From assembly GCA_016926135.1 (NCBI GenBank), contig JAFGPH010000439.1, forward strand, positions 1-8,226: DNA of 8,226 nt, read 5' to 3'. The notes beneath the pieces are model-generated. The model saw nothing but the letters and a program-made list of their open reading frames with translations, was not told the origin of the DNA and searched no databases. This DNA is from Deltaproteobacteria bacterium (GTDB lineage: Bacteria > Desulfobacterota > DSM-4660 > Desulfatiglandales > HGW-15). Positions within the stretch are counted from its first letter, which is position 1, and every line of letters begins with the position of its first letter. The translations under genes were made by a program, and so were the position numbers. This document shows, piece by piece, positions 1 to 5,970 of this stretch.

Positions 1-254
1 CCGTGAGAGATTTCTCCGGATTGCTCAACACGATCAAGTTCAAAGGAGAGACTTATATCATCAAGCGGGGGGGCAAACCCGTCGCCTCCATAGGACCGGT
101 CAGGGAGGCAAACGCTTTGAAAACTCTGAAAGAACTTAATGGGATACTCTGTGAACTCCCAAGAATGGGTGATGACATCGATTCCTTTGAAAAGGATCTG
201 ATCGAACTGAGGAAGGTTCAACCGACCTTGCCGGAGAAAGAATCATGGGAATAA
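1..254 (+). CDS. Phd/YefM-family antitoxin (5' end outside window)
   Basis: This is the antitoxin partner of the PIN toxin that follows. It should neutralise the toxin and bind the operon's own promoter. The visible part opens with V/M-RDFSGLLNTIKFKGE and continues to IIKRGGKPVASIGP, which is the core of the Phd/YefM fold (a helix, then the strand-turn 'GKPVA.I.P'). An acidic/hydrophobic tail (about residues 38-83) follows, as expected for the toxin-binding part. The GTG at base 3 is probably an internal valine, because family members carry several more N-terminal residues (the first helix and strand), so the true start should lie just before the window. The reading frame is open to base 1. 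It ends in TAA and overlaps the toxin start by 10 bases, which suggests translational coupling. The family call is from motif recognition, and VapB-like naming would be equally acceptable. Confidence 0.82.
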   Translation, partial: VRDFSGLLNTIKFKGETYIIKRGGKPVASIGPVREANALKTLKELNGILCELPRMGDDIDSFEKDLIELRKVQPTLPEKESWE

Positions 255-661
255 TCCTGGATACCAGCGTCCTGATCGAAGCGGAAAGAGGACGGCTGAA
301 CGTGGAAGACCTCGCCCGCGGCAGAGAGGATGAGCCTTTTGGCTTGAGCGTCATCACCGTTTCTGAACTGCTTCATGGTGTGCACAGGGCAGACTCGCGA
401 AAGCGGCGACTGAAGAGGTCCGCTTATGTGGAAAAAGTGATTGAGTTTTTCCCGGTCTATCCGTTCGATCTTGGCGCGGCAAGGATATACGCGGAGGTAT
501 GGGCCAATCTGGTAGGCAAGGGATTCCAGATCGGAGCCCATGATCTTCTGATTGCCTCCACGGCCCTTTCACTCGGCTTTTCTGTGGCAACCTTCAACGA
601 GCGCCACTTTGACAGGATTGAAGGCCTTGATCTGGAGATCCTTTCGTCTGCTCCCGAATGA
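245..661 (+). CDS. vapC: VapC-type PIN-domain toxin
   Basis: This is a predicted PIN-domain ribonuclease toxin of a type II toxin-antitoxin pair; related VapCs cleave tRNA or rRNA in a Mg-dependent way. The 138-residue length is normal for VapC. The acidic active-site set is visible: D6 in ILDTSVLIE, E41 in TVSELLHG and D100 in AHDLLIAST. The fourth position falls in the FNERHFDRI segment (N118, with D123 nearby). The start ATG overlaps the end of the antitoxin frame and has a GGAG 8 bases upstream, so the choice of start is secure. It looks intact. Downstream there is no further in-frame partner, only transposase and AbiE remnants. The RNA target cannot be read from sequence. Confidence 0.93.
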   Translation: MGIILDTSVLIEAERGRLNVEDLARGREDEPFGLSVITVSELLHGVHRADSRKRRLKRSAYVEKVIEFFPVYPFDLGAARIYAEVWANLVGKGFQIGAHDLLIASTALSLGFSVATFNERHFDRIEGLDLEILSSAPE

Positions 662-699
662 GCCTTTGCAAATCGACAATCCCACACTCTCCCTATCGT

Positions 700-810
700 C
701 CCCGAGAAGCCAATTGCAAAAGCTACGCTCTGCCTGGGCGGTATGCTCAGGCACAGGTGGATGTGGTCCGGAAGCAGGTGTCCTTCCAACACCTCAATGC
801 CCGCCCGCCG
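700..810 (-). mobile_element. IS200/IS605 TnpA transposase relic
   Basis: Read on the minus strand from about base 810 to 700, one frame gives RAGIEVLEGHLLPDHIHLCL followed by SIPPRQSVAFAIGF. This matches the core of IS200/IS605-type Y1 transposases, whose usual form is LEGHLMPDHVH.L.SIPPKY.V...GF.KGKSA. The HUH metal-binding pair is visible as H-I-H (codons at 763-765 and 757-759). Only about 37 codons remain. A TGA at 817-819 closes the frame upstream, the N-terminal strands are absent, and after GF the expected KGKSA and the catalytic-tyrosine region are lost. It is therefore a dead fragment. It fills most of the 662-830 gap between vapC and the AbiEi gene. The identification rests on remembered family motifs. 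No terminal hairpin structures were identified. Confidence 0.72.
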
Positions 811-830
811 GCCATTTCATTCCCTCCCTC

Positions 831-1382
831 ATGGCACATCTGAGAGAAGAATACTATGCGGGTCTGCTCAGCGCTGCCGAATATCACGGCGCGGCGCACC
901 AGCGCCCCCAGGTCTTTCAGGTCGTGGTGGCCAGGAACAAACCCGAAATCACCTGCGGGAAGGTCCGGGTGATTTTTGTGGCCAGAAAAAACATGGCACG
1001 TATCCCCACCTCGGATTTCAAGACCCCGCGGGGATACCTGAAGATATCCACCCCGGCGGCGACCGCCTTTGACCTGGTCGGATATCCGAAGCACGCCGCA
1101 GGGCTGGACAAAGTAGCCACCATTCTCGCGGAGCTTGCCGAAAATCTTGATCGAAGGGAATTGATCCGCCTGGCGGAGCTTTCACCCATCGCCTGGGCGC
1201 AACGGCTGGGCTATCTGCTCGACATGGTGGGTGCGCAAAAGAAAACCGGAGCATTGGCGAAATATATCACCGAGAGGAAACCGGTTCCGACCCCTCTCTC
1301 GCCATTGCTGCCCTTTGAGGGAATCAGCCGCTTGAAGCCATGGAATATGCTGGTGAATACCCGTGTGGAGGCGGAGGTTTGA
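831..1382 (+). CDS. abiEi: AbiEi-family type IV antitoxin, N-terminally truncated
   Basis: This matches the AbiEi antitoxin of the AbiE phage-abortive-infection/type IV TA system, which normally has an N-terminal winged helix-turn-helix (DNA-binding, about 70-80 residues) followed by this C-terminal domain. Seen here: MAHLREEYYAGLLSAAEYHG, the AHQRPQVFQVV segment, the TPAATAFDLVGYP motif (about residues 77-89), LDKVATILAELAE, and AQRLGYLLDMVGA near residue 125. The family match reaches slightly upstream of this ATG (CPPAGHFIPSL, in frame from about base 798), then stops where the transposase relic begins. No Shine-Dalgarno sequence precedes 831, so the gene is probably a decapitated fragment that cannot autoregulate by DNA binding. 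The frame stays open upstream to 552, but that stretch runs through vapC and shows no wHTH. The stop overlaps the next start (TTGA), as is usual in AbiE operons. Confidence 0.8.
   Translation: MAHLREEYYAGLLSAAEYHGAAHQRPQVFQVVVARNKPEITCGKVRVIFVARKNMARIPTSDFKTPRGYLKISTPAATAFDLVGYPKHAAGLDKVATILAELAENLDRRELIRLAELSPIAWAQRLGYLLDMVGAQKKTGALAKYITERKPVPTPLSPLLPFEGISRLKPWNMLVNTRVEAEV
1367..1371 (+). promoter_or_regulatory. Ribosome binding site fixing the AbiEii TTG start
   Basis: GGAGG lies 7 bases before the TTG at 1379. This supports TTG rather than the ATG at 1340, which lies inside the AbiEi frame and would give 13 unmatched residues. The 4-base TTGA overlap suggests coupled translation of antitoxin and toxin. 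Confidence 0.6.
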
Positions 1383-1651
1383 TCCCACAGGACTTCATTT
1401 CCGAATGGAAGAAGGCAGCCCCCTGGTCCCAAAACGATCAGGGGAAACAGGATCTGATCATCTGCCGTGCCCTTGTGGAGATCTCCAGCCATCCCATCCT
1501 GTCGGATAACCTGGCTTTAAGGGGCGGCACCGCGCTCTTCAAGTTCCATTTGCAGCCATTTCGTTATTCTGAAGACATTGACCTGGTTCAGGTCCATCCG
1601 GGTCCCATAGGCCCGATGCTGGACGCCTTACAGGAGAAGCTCAATCCTTGA
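1379..1651 (+). pseudogene. abiEii: AbiEii-type nucleotidyltransferase toxin, 3'-truncated
   Basis: This is the N-terminal piece of the AbiEii/AbiGii nucleotidyltransferase toxin, the partner of the preceding AbiEi gene. From the TTG start it has 90 residues, with family landmarks WSQNDQ.KQDLIICRALVEI, then LRGGTALFKFH (GG at residues 49-50, the nucleotide-binding GGT turn) and RYSEDIDLV (D66 and D68, the metal-binding pair). Full-length relatives run to roughly 250-300 residues. Here the match stops at LQEKLNP, followed at once by TGA. The bases across that stop are already the DEAH-box codons of a helicase in another frame. The catalytic D-x-D is present, but the rest of the domain, including the C-terminal half, is missing. 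It should be inactive. Confidence 0.82.
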
Positions 1652-2201
1652 TGAGGCCCACCGGGCCAGGCGATCCAATCTCGTTCCAACGCACCGGGGA
1701 GAAAAGGCCGAGCCCAACAACTTGCTGCGCTTTTTGATGGATATCTCCCCGAGAACCCGGAGCCTGCTGTTAGCAACGGCGACGCCGGTCCGGCTCGACC
1801 CCATTGAAGCATGGGACCTCCTCAATGCCCTGAACGAGGGGCAACATGGCGTCCTGGGTTCCCTGTACAGCCGCTGGCGGACCCGCGATTATCTGGAAAA
1901 TACCATCGATCCCCAAACCAATGAACCCTATCTCCAGCGGATCGAGGTGCGCCTTTTCGGCGAGAGCGATGCTGAGGCCATTGGCCTGCCGCCTTTTCTC
2001 CGGGACGCTTACGACGCGGCCGAGGAATTCTGTGCCATTTTGGCCCACAGGCCCGGACTCAATTCGGGTTTCATGAAGACGATTCTCCTGCGCCGGGTGG
2101 GCAGCACCATCGAAGCGGGCAGGCTGACCGCGATGAAAATACTTGGAATTCAACATCAAGGTGATCAGGCGGATGAGGAAGGGGAAAACGAGGAGGAATA
2201 G
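1644..2201 (+). pseudogene. SNF2/RapA-like helicase fragment, ATPase-domain part
   Basis: This is the middle section of a large SNF2-superfamily ATPase resembling RapA/HepA-type helicases. The frame opens with ILDEAHRARR (motif II, DEAH at 1650-1661), then LLRFLMDISPRTRSLLLATATP (motif III, ATATP near 1773-1787), a WDLLNAL segment, and FMKTILLRRVGSTIEAGRLTA before an acidic linker ending EENEEE-type residues. The N-terminal ATPase part (Q motif, Walker A, motif Ia) is absent, because homology begins at the fusion with AbiEii. No start codon with a convincing Shine-Dalgarno is seen; the first ATG is 1722, after the DEAH box. An in-frame TAG at 2199-2201 ends the frame, but the homologous reading continues directly beyond it, so this and the next entry were one gene. 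Such helicases are often found in defence islands, though its role here is inferred. Confidence 0.82.
2199..2201 (+). other. In-frame TAG interrupting the helicase frame
   Basis: The amber codon sits in the acidic linker between the two helicase lobes (GAG GAG GAA TAG AAA CTA TCC). Recognisable family sequence lies on both sides in the same frame. A single-base change from GAG, AAG or CAG would restore the frame. Confidence 0.85.
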
Positions 2202-2990
2202 AAACTATCCTCCATCTATCCGCTATCCCAGGAGGAACGGGAGGTGTTGAGTCGCTTCCTGAAAATCCTGGAGGAGAACCGCGACGAGGACCCGAAGCTC
2301 CGCCAGGTGGAACGGATCCTCACTACAAACGACACCGTTGCCGGCGGCTGGCTTTCCCTGGGATGCATCATCTTCAGCCAGTTCTACGACTCGGTCCTCT
2401 GGTTGGGTCTGCATCTGTCGAAACGCATGCCCGAGGAAAAGATCGGCGTTTATGCAAATGCGACGAAATCGGGGATCATCGAGAAGGGCGAATTCCGCCG
2501 TCTGAACCGAGATGAAGTCAAAAAGAGAATTACAACCGGGGAATTGTGCTTGGTCATCGGAACGGACGCCGCGTCGGAGGGGCTCAACCTCCAACGGCTG
2601 GGTTCCCTCATCAATCTGGACCTCCCCTGGAATCCAACGCGGCTGGAGCAGCGCAAAGGGAGAATCCAGCGGATCGGCCAGTTGCGGCCCGAGGTCCTGA
2701 TCTACAACATGCGCTACAGGGGTTCCGTGGAGGACCGCGTCCATCAGCTCCTCTCCAGACGCCTGGGAAACATCCGGGACATGTTCGGCCAGATCCCCGA
2801 CACCCTGGAAGACGTCTGGGTCGCCGCCGCCCTGCGGGACGAAGATGAGGCCAGGCGGGTCATCGACGCCGTCCCGAAACGCCACCCCTTCGAGATGCGA
2901 TACGACAGGATCGAAAACGTGGACTGGGAGTCGTGCAGCCGGGTTCTGGATTCGGCCAGCCAGTTGGATGCGCTGCGGAAGGCCTGGTGA
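2202..2990 (+). pseudogene. SNF2/RapA-like helicase fragment, C-terminal helicase domain
   Basis: This is the same frame as the preceding fragment, resuming immediately after TAG with KLSSIYPLSQEEREVLSRFL. It holds the complete second RecA-like domain: GCIIFSQFYDSVLWL, then IGTDAASEGLNLQRLGSLIN (motif V) and RLEQRKGRIQRIGQ (motif VI with the arginine-finger residues). The family's C-terminal tail follows (MRYRGSVEDRVHQLLS, DVWVAAAL, HPFEMRYDRIENVDWESC) and ends at TGA. A GTG at 2244 with GGAGGA about 8 bases upstream could allow separate translation of a 248-residue protein, although those bases also simply encode QEERE. Without the Walker A half it should have no ATPase activity on its own. 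The coding sequence is otherwise well preserved, which suggests recent inactivation. Confidence 0.82.
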
Positions 2991-3065
2991 CAGCATGGAC
3001 GTGCGATTGCCACAGCCCTTAATCTTCAGATACCGGTCACAATTGTGTAGATTGAGGCGTGACAA

Positions 3066-3458
3066 ATGAAGGTTGTTCTGGACACGAATGTGATCGTGTC
3101 CGCCGTTCTGACATCCCACACGGTCTGCGCCCAGATCCTCGATATGCTCGCTGACGGCGTGTTTGCAATCGTTGCCGACGACCGGATTCTCCGCGAGTAT
3201 GATAGCGTCCTGCGTTGTCCCCGCCTCCGCCATATTCCCGACGATATCGCTGAAGTCCTGGAATGGAGTCGTTCCGTCGCCGAACCGGTGGCGGCTGTTC
3301 CACTTTCCGCTGTACTCCCTGATCCCGGGGACATGCCTTTTCTGGAAGTCGCGGCGTCAACGAGAGATCTCTTGGTCACAGGCAATTTGAGGGAATGCAC
3401 GCCCGCACCCTCCTCTCTCCCCCAACGTGGGGGAGAGAGGAGGGTGCAAAAAGAATAA
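3066..3458 (+). CDS. COG1569-type PIN-domain toxin with replaced C-terminus
   Basis: This is a putative ribonuclease of the 'toxin-antitoxin system toxin component, PIN family' group, distinct from the VapC at 245. Visible landmarks are MKVVLDTNVIVSAVL with D6, DDRILREYDSVL with E44, LPDPGDMPFLEVA with D86 and D89, and LLVTGN at residues 102-107. Family members normally continue after TGN with a segment like RHFP...GVRVLSPREFL. Here the match ends near residue 110, and codons from A114 onward are encoded by a palindromic element (bases 3405-3447), giving a low-complexity tail that ends QKE. The catalytic core is present, but the last strand and helix are lost. A modest GAGG lies about 9 bases before ATG. 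No antitoxin gene is adjacent: the helicase remnant ends 75 bases upstream, and that 75-base gap holds nothing recognisable. It is possibly inactive. Confidence 0.8.
   Translation: MKVVLDTNVIVSAVLTSHTVCAQILDMLADGVFAIVADDRILREYDSVLRCPRLRHIPDDIAEVLEWSRSVAEPVAAVPLSAVLPDPGDMPFLEVAASTRDLLVTGNLRECTPAPSSLPQRGGERRVQKE
3405..3447. repeat. Perfect palindrome, 20-bp arms with 3-base centre
   Basis: Bases 3405-3424 are exactly complementary to 3428-3447, with ACG between. One arm is a C/T-only tract apart from its GCA start and final A, and the other is the matching G/A tract. It starts on a codon boundary of the PIN toxin gene and lies between two convergent genes (the stop of the FAD oxidoreductase gene is at 3470). 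The sequence style (CCCTC...CCCAACGTGGG...GAGGG) resembles the short palindromic repeats scattered through many bacterial genomes. It could also end transcription from either side by its strong hairpin, but no T-tract follows on either strand. Confidence 0.85.
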
Positions 3459-3469
3459 ATGCGTTTCTG

Positions 3470-5110
3470 TCAATATTTCGGTGCCGGCAGTCCGTGGTCT
3501 TCCGCAATGACTTTGTAGCAGTTGTAGCTCGATCCGCGTGCTATGCCGGGGCCCCCATAGACACCGGATGAGCACTGGTAGAGGTTCTTGACAAAAGTCC
3601 TGTACCCTCCGGGGATTCCTCTGAAGCGTCCGTTCTGAACGCCGCTGCAGTTCCCTTCACACCAGCCCCCTTCCTTCATGTCCAGGTGAGTATCCTGGAT
3701 ATCGGCCGGGTTGGTAATTCGATGGACAATGAGGTTGTCCTTCGTCATGTTCGGAGCATAGTCGGCCCACATCTCAAAAAGCGCGTCCACCCACTCTTCG
3801 GTCATCTGTTTCCATTCCTTCCTGGAAAACAACCTGGCAGGACAGGTGAACTCTTCGACGTGCAGGGAGGCCTTCCCTTCCGGCACCCTGCTTGGATCCC
3901 AGATGCTGTCGGGGGCCGTCAGGATAAACATCTTGGAAGGCATGCCTGCAAGAAAGATCTCGTGCTGGTACTTGTCTTCAAAGTACCCGAGGTCTTTGGA
4001 TGCAAAATAGGTACGAGGCGTGCAATTGACATCAGGGTTTGATTTTGAAGCCTTATAATTGGGGAGTTCATGAACCCCCACGGTGCCCCAGAAAAGCTCG
4101 CCCCGATCGAATTGATAGACACGGGCCTTGCGTTTCATGTCATCCGTGATCCGATCTTCTCCGATCAACCGCAGGAAGAGCTGAGGAGATGCATTGTCTG
4201 ACACCACCATCTTCTTGGCCATGACCTCGGTGCCGTCCAGAAGCTTGACTCCCGTGGCTTTGCCGTTTTCGATGAGTATTTTCTGCACTTCCGAGTTGAT
4301 GTGGTACTCTACTCCCAGCTTCTTTCCCGCTGAAACCAGGGCATCGGTGATGGCCTGTGTTCCACCTTTGGCAATCGCGGCCGTTTCCCACCCCAGGGTC
4401 AAATGAATCGTCGAAATCGCAATGTATATCCCGGGTACGTCGTCGGGGAAGCAACCCCACGATGTGCAAAATCCCCTCTCGGTCAGTATTCTCAGCTCGT
4501 CGCTTTCGAAGAAATAGCGAGCAAGCTGCTTGCAGGTCATGAACTGCATGGGGATATCCAATCCGCTCTTGGGATCTTCGCAAAGCTTCTCCAGGGGGTC
4601 AGGGACTCCCCACGGCGTGGGAGGTGAATACCTGTACTTGCCGTAAGCCGGGCGCCATATGTCCCGGTATTTCGCGGTCAAATCAAGATAGGTTTGCGCA
4701 TCCGTCTTGGAGAATTGCATGATCTGATCATAGGTCTTCTTGACGTTTTCCTCGTTGAACTTGGTCTCCCCCGTCACGGGATCCACCACGGTAAAGGCCG
4801 CATAGGCCACGTAACTGCTCCCGTCATCGAAGATGATGGCTTCATTGGTATCCGGGAAGGTATATTCCAGTCCTTCCTGCCGCAGATTGAATTCCTTGTA
4901 AGCCGGGTGACCGTAGTAGCGTGTGAAGTGCGCGCAGAAGTTACCGCGAAAACCGGGAGACGGGAGATCTTCCGTGATAGCTCCCCCACCCAGATGATCC
5001 AGTCGCTCAAACACGCCGACCTTCAACCCTGCCTTGGCCAGGTAAGGGGCAATGGTCGTCCCATGATGGCCTCCTCCAATAATGATCGCATCGTAAACCT
5101 TGTCCGCCAT
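3470..5110 (-). CDS. Phytoene-desaturase-like FAD-dependent oxidoreductase
   Basis: This is a flavoprotein of the COG1233 group (phytoene desaturase, carotene isomerase and retinol saturase relatives), 546 residues, the usual size. The N-terminal dinucleotide-binding motif is YDAIIIGGGHHGTTIAPYLA (GGGHHG at 12-17), followed by the VGVFERLDHLGGGAITED segment that binds the ADP part of FAD. The C-terminus has the second FAD contact region, GIPGGYRTFVKNLYQCSSGV then YGGPGIARGSSYN. No signal peptide or membrane segment is evident, so it is probably cytoplasmic. A strong AGGGAGG lies 6 bases before ATG. It is the last gene of the minus-strand run, 65 bases after etfB. Because it travels with an ETF and an Fe-S oxidoreductase, it is likely an ETF-linked dehydrogenase or reductase acting on a C-C bond. 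Carotenoid biosynthesis is less likely, since no other carotenoid gene is present. The substrate is unknown. Confidence 0.85.
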   Translation of the reverse strand: MADKVYDAIIIGGGHHGTTIAPYLAKAGLKVGVFERLDHLGGGAITEDLPSPGFRGNFCAHFTRYYGHPAYKEFNLRQEGLEYTFPDTNEAIIFDDGSSYVAYAAFTVVDPVTGETKFNEENVKKTYDQIMQFSKTDAQTYLDLTAKYRDIWRPAYGKYRYSPPTPWGVPDPLEKLCEDPKSGLDIPMQFMTCKQLARYFFESDELRILTERGFCTSWGCFPDDVPGIYIAISTIHLTLGWETAAIAKGGTQAITDALVSAGKKLGVEYHINSEVQKILIENGKATGVKLLDGTEVMAKKMVVSDNASPQLFLRLIGEDRITDDMKRKARVYQFDRGELFWGTVGVHELPNYKASKSNPDVNCTPRTYFASKDLGYFEDKYQHEIFLAGMPSKMFILTAPDSIWDPSRVPEGKASLHVEEFTCPARLFSRKEWKQMTEEWVDALFEMWADYAPNMTKDNLIVHRITNPADIQDTHLDMKEGGWCEGNCSGVQNGRFRGIPGGYRTFVKNLYQCSSGVYGGPGIARGSSYNCYKVIAEDHGLPAPKY

Positions 5111-5136
5111 TTTCCTACCTCCCTAATCATTTTGTG

Positions 5137-5159
5137 GTTGATAAACGAAAGGAATCAAC
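5137..5159. repeat. Short inverted repeat before the FAD oxidoreductase
   Basis: GTTGAT (5137-5142) and ATCAAC (5154-5159) flank an 11-base centre in the 65-base gap between etfB and the FAD oxidoreductase gene. It could be a small operator or hairpin, but six-base arms can arise by chance. Confidence 0.25.
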
Positions 5160-5175
5160 ACTTGGGCTCCACGAT

Positions 5176-5970
5176 TCATCCGAGTTCCTTGAACACAGAG
5201 GCCAGCTTGCCGGCCGTTTCTTCCGGGGATGCCCCCTCCAGGAACACACACTCCCTCCCCATGTCCGCCGGCGGCCACACCTCGAGCAGTTGCAGGCTTT
5301 TGAGCATCCCGGCGTCGAGGGACAGCTCCTTCATGTCCCATTTCGGGATCTTCATCGGCCGCCTGAGAAGGCCCAGCATCTTGGTCCTTGCCACATACCT
5401 CAGCTCCCCCACTTCGTTACTCACCGTGACCACGGCAGGCAGCCCCGCCTCAACCACCTCATACCCAACGGGAACCGACTTCTCCACCACCACGCTGCCG
5501 TCTTTCACCTTCACCGAACGGGCCAGGCTGATGGATGGGATTCCAAGCAATTCACCCAGGAGCAGGCCCACCTGCCCGGAGTCCCAGTCTCCAGCCTGCC
5601 TCCCCGTCAGGACAAGATCGTACTCCCCGATCTTCCGGATCGCAGAGGAAAGCACATAGGCCACGGAACTGCTCTCCAGCCTTTCAAATGCCGGATCTTC
5701 AACAAGGATCAAGGCATCGGCCCCGGCAGCGATCGTTTTTCTCAGCACCGTATCCAAAACCTTCCTGCCCATGCTCAGGACCGTGATCTTTCCCCCCATC
5801 TCTTCCTTGATCCGGATGGCGGCTTCCAGGGCATTTTCATCGTATGGACTGATGACATCCGGAGCATCCACGATGACCTCCTTCTTCTCAACATCCACAC
5901 TGACGTTAGAGAAGGGCGCTTCCGGGTCCGGTATCTGTTTCGCACAGACGACGATGTTCAACTCTTTCAT
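5176..5970 (-). CDS. etfB: Electron transfer flavoprotein, beta subunit
   Basis: This is the beta subunit of the soluble EtfAB heterodimer, which takes electrons from acyl-CoA or other flavin dehydrogenases and passes them on. The 264-residue protein begins MKELNIVVCAKQIPDPEAP and contains SPYDENALEAAIRIKE (41-56), TGRQAGDWDSGQVG (122-135) and the family signature region VVEAGLPAVVTVSNEVGELR (172-191) followed by YVARTKMLGLLRRP. The frame is open upstream to 6060, but that stretch lies inside etfA. The ATG at 5970 has GGAGGA 6 bases upstream and forms a 4-base ATGA overlap with the etfA stop, so it is the right start. In many bifurcating ETFs the 122-135 loop is of the GRQAIDGDTAQVG kind; here it is GDWDSGQVG. 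Whether this pair bifurcates is undecided. Confidence 0.93.
   Translation of the reverse strand: MKELNIVVCAKQIPDPEAPFSNVSVDVEKKEVIVDAPDVISPYDENALEAAIRIKEEMGGKITVLSMGRKVLDTVLRKTIAAGADALILVEDPAFERLESSSVAYVLSSAIRKIGEYDLVLTGRQAGDWDSGQVGLLLGELLGIPSISLARSVKVKDGSVVVEKSVPVGYEVVEAGLPAVVTVSNEVGELRYVARTKMLGLLRRPMKIPKWDMKELSLDAGMLKSLQLLEVWPPADMGRECVFLEGASPEETAGKLASVFKELG

Noticed and set aside
552..830. Upstream extension of the AbiEi frame to 552
   Set aside because: The stretch overlaps vapC and the transposase relic in another frame, and shows no winged-helix sequence. Only about the last 11 codons before 831 look like AbiEi.
2199..2201. TAG read as pyrrolysine
   Set aside because: Pyrrolysine is known mainly from methylamine methyltransferases. 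This TAG is in a non-conserved linker of an already truncated gene, so loss of function is far simpler.
2991..3065. Promoter upstream of the PIN toxin gene
   Set aside because: No convincing -35/-10 pair with proper spacing was found by eye.
2223..3233. Long minus-strand open frame of 336 codons over the helicase
   Set aside because: The plus strand here carries clear helicase motifs V and VI. The antisense translation shows no family features and is a shadow of GC-rich coding sequence.
3405..3447. Palindrome as a standard rho-independent terminator
   Set aside because: The stem is strong, but no run of T follows on either strand. It is kept as a repeat with possible terminator effect only.
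4694..5659. Plus-strand open frames (also 5134-6018) opposite the FAD gene and etfB
   Set aside because: They lie fully antisense to well-recognised genes and show no domain-like sequence.
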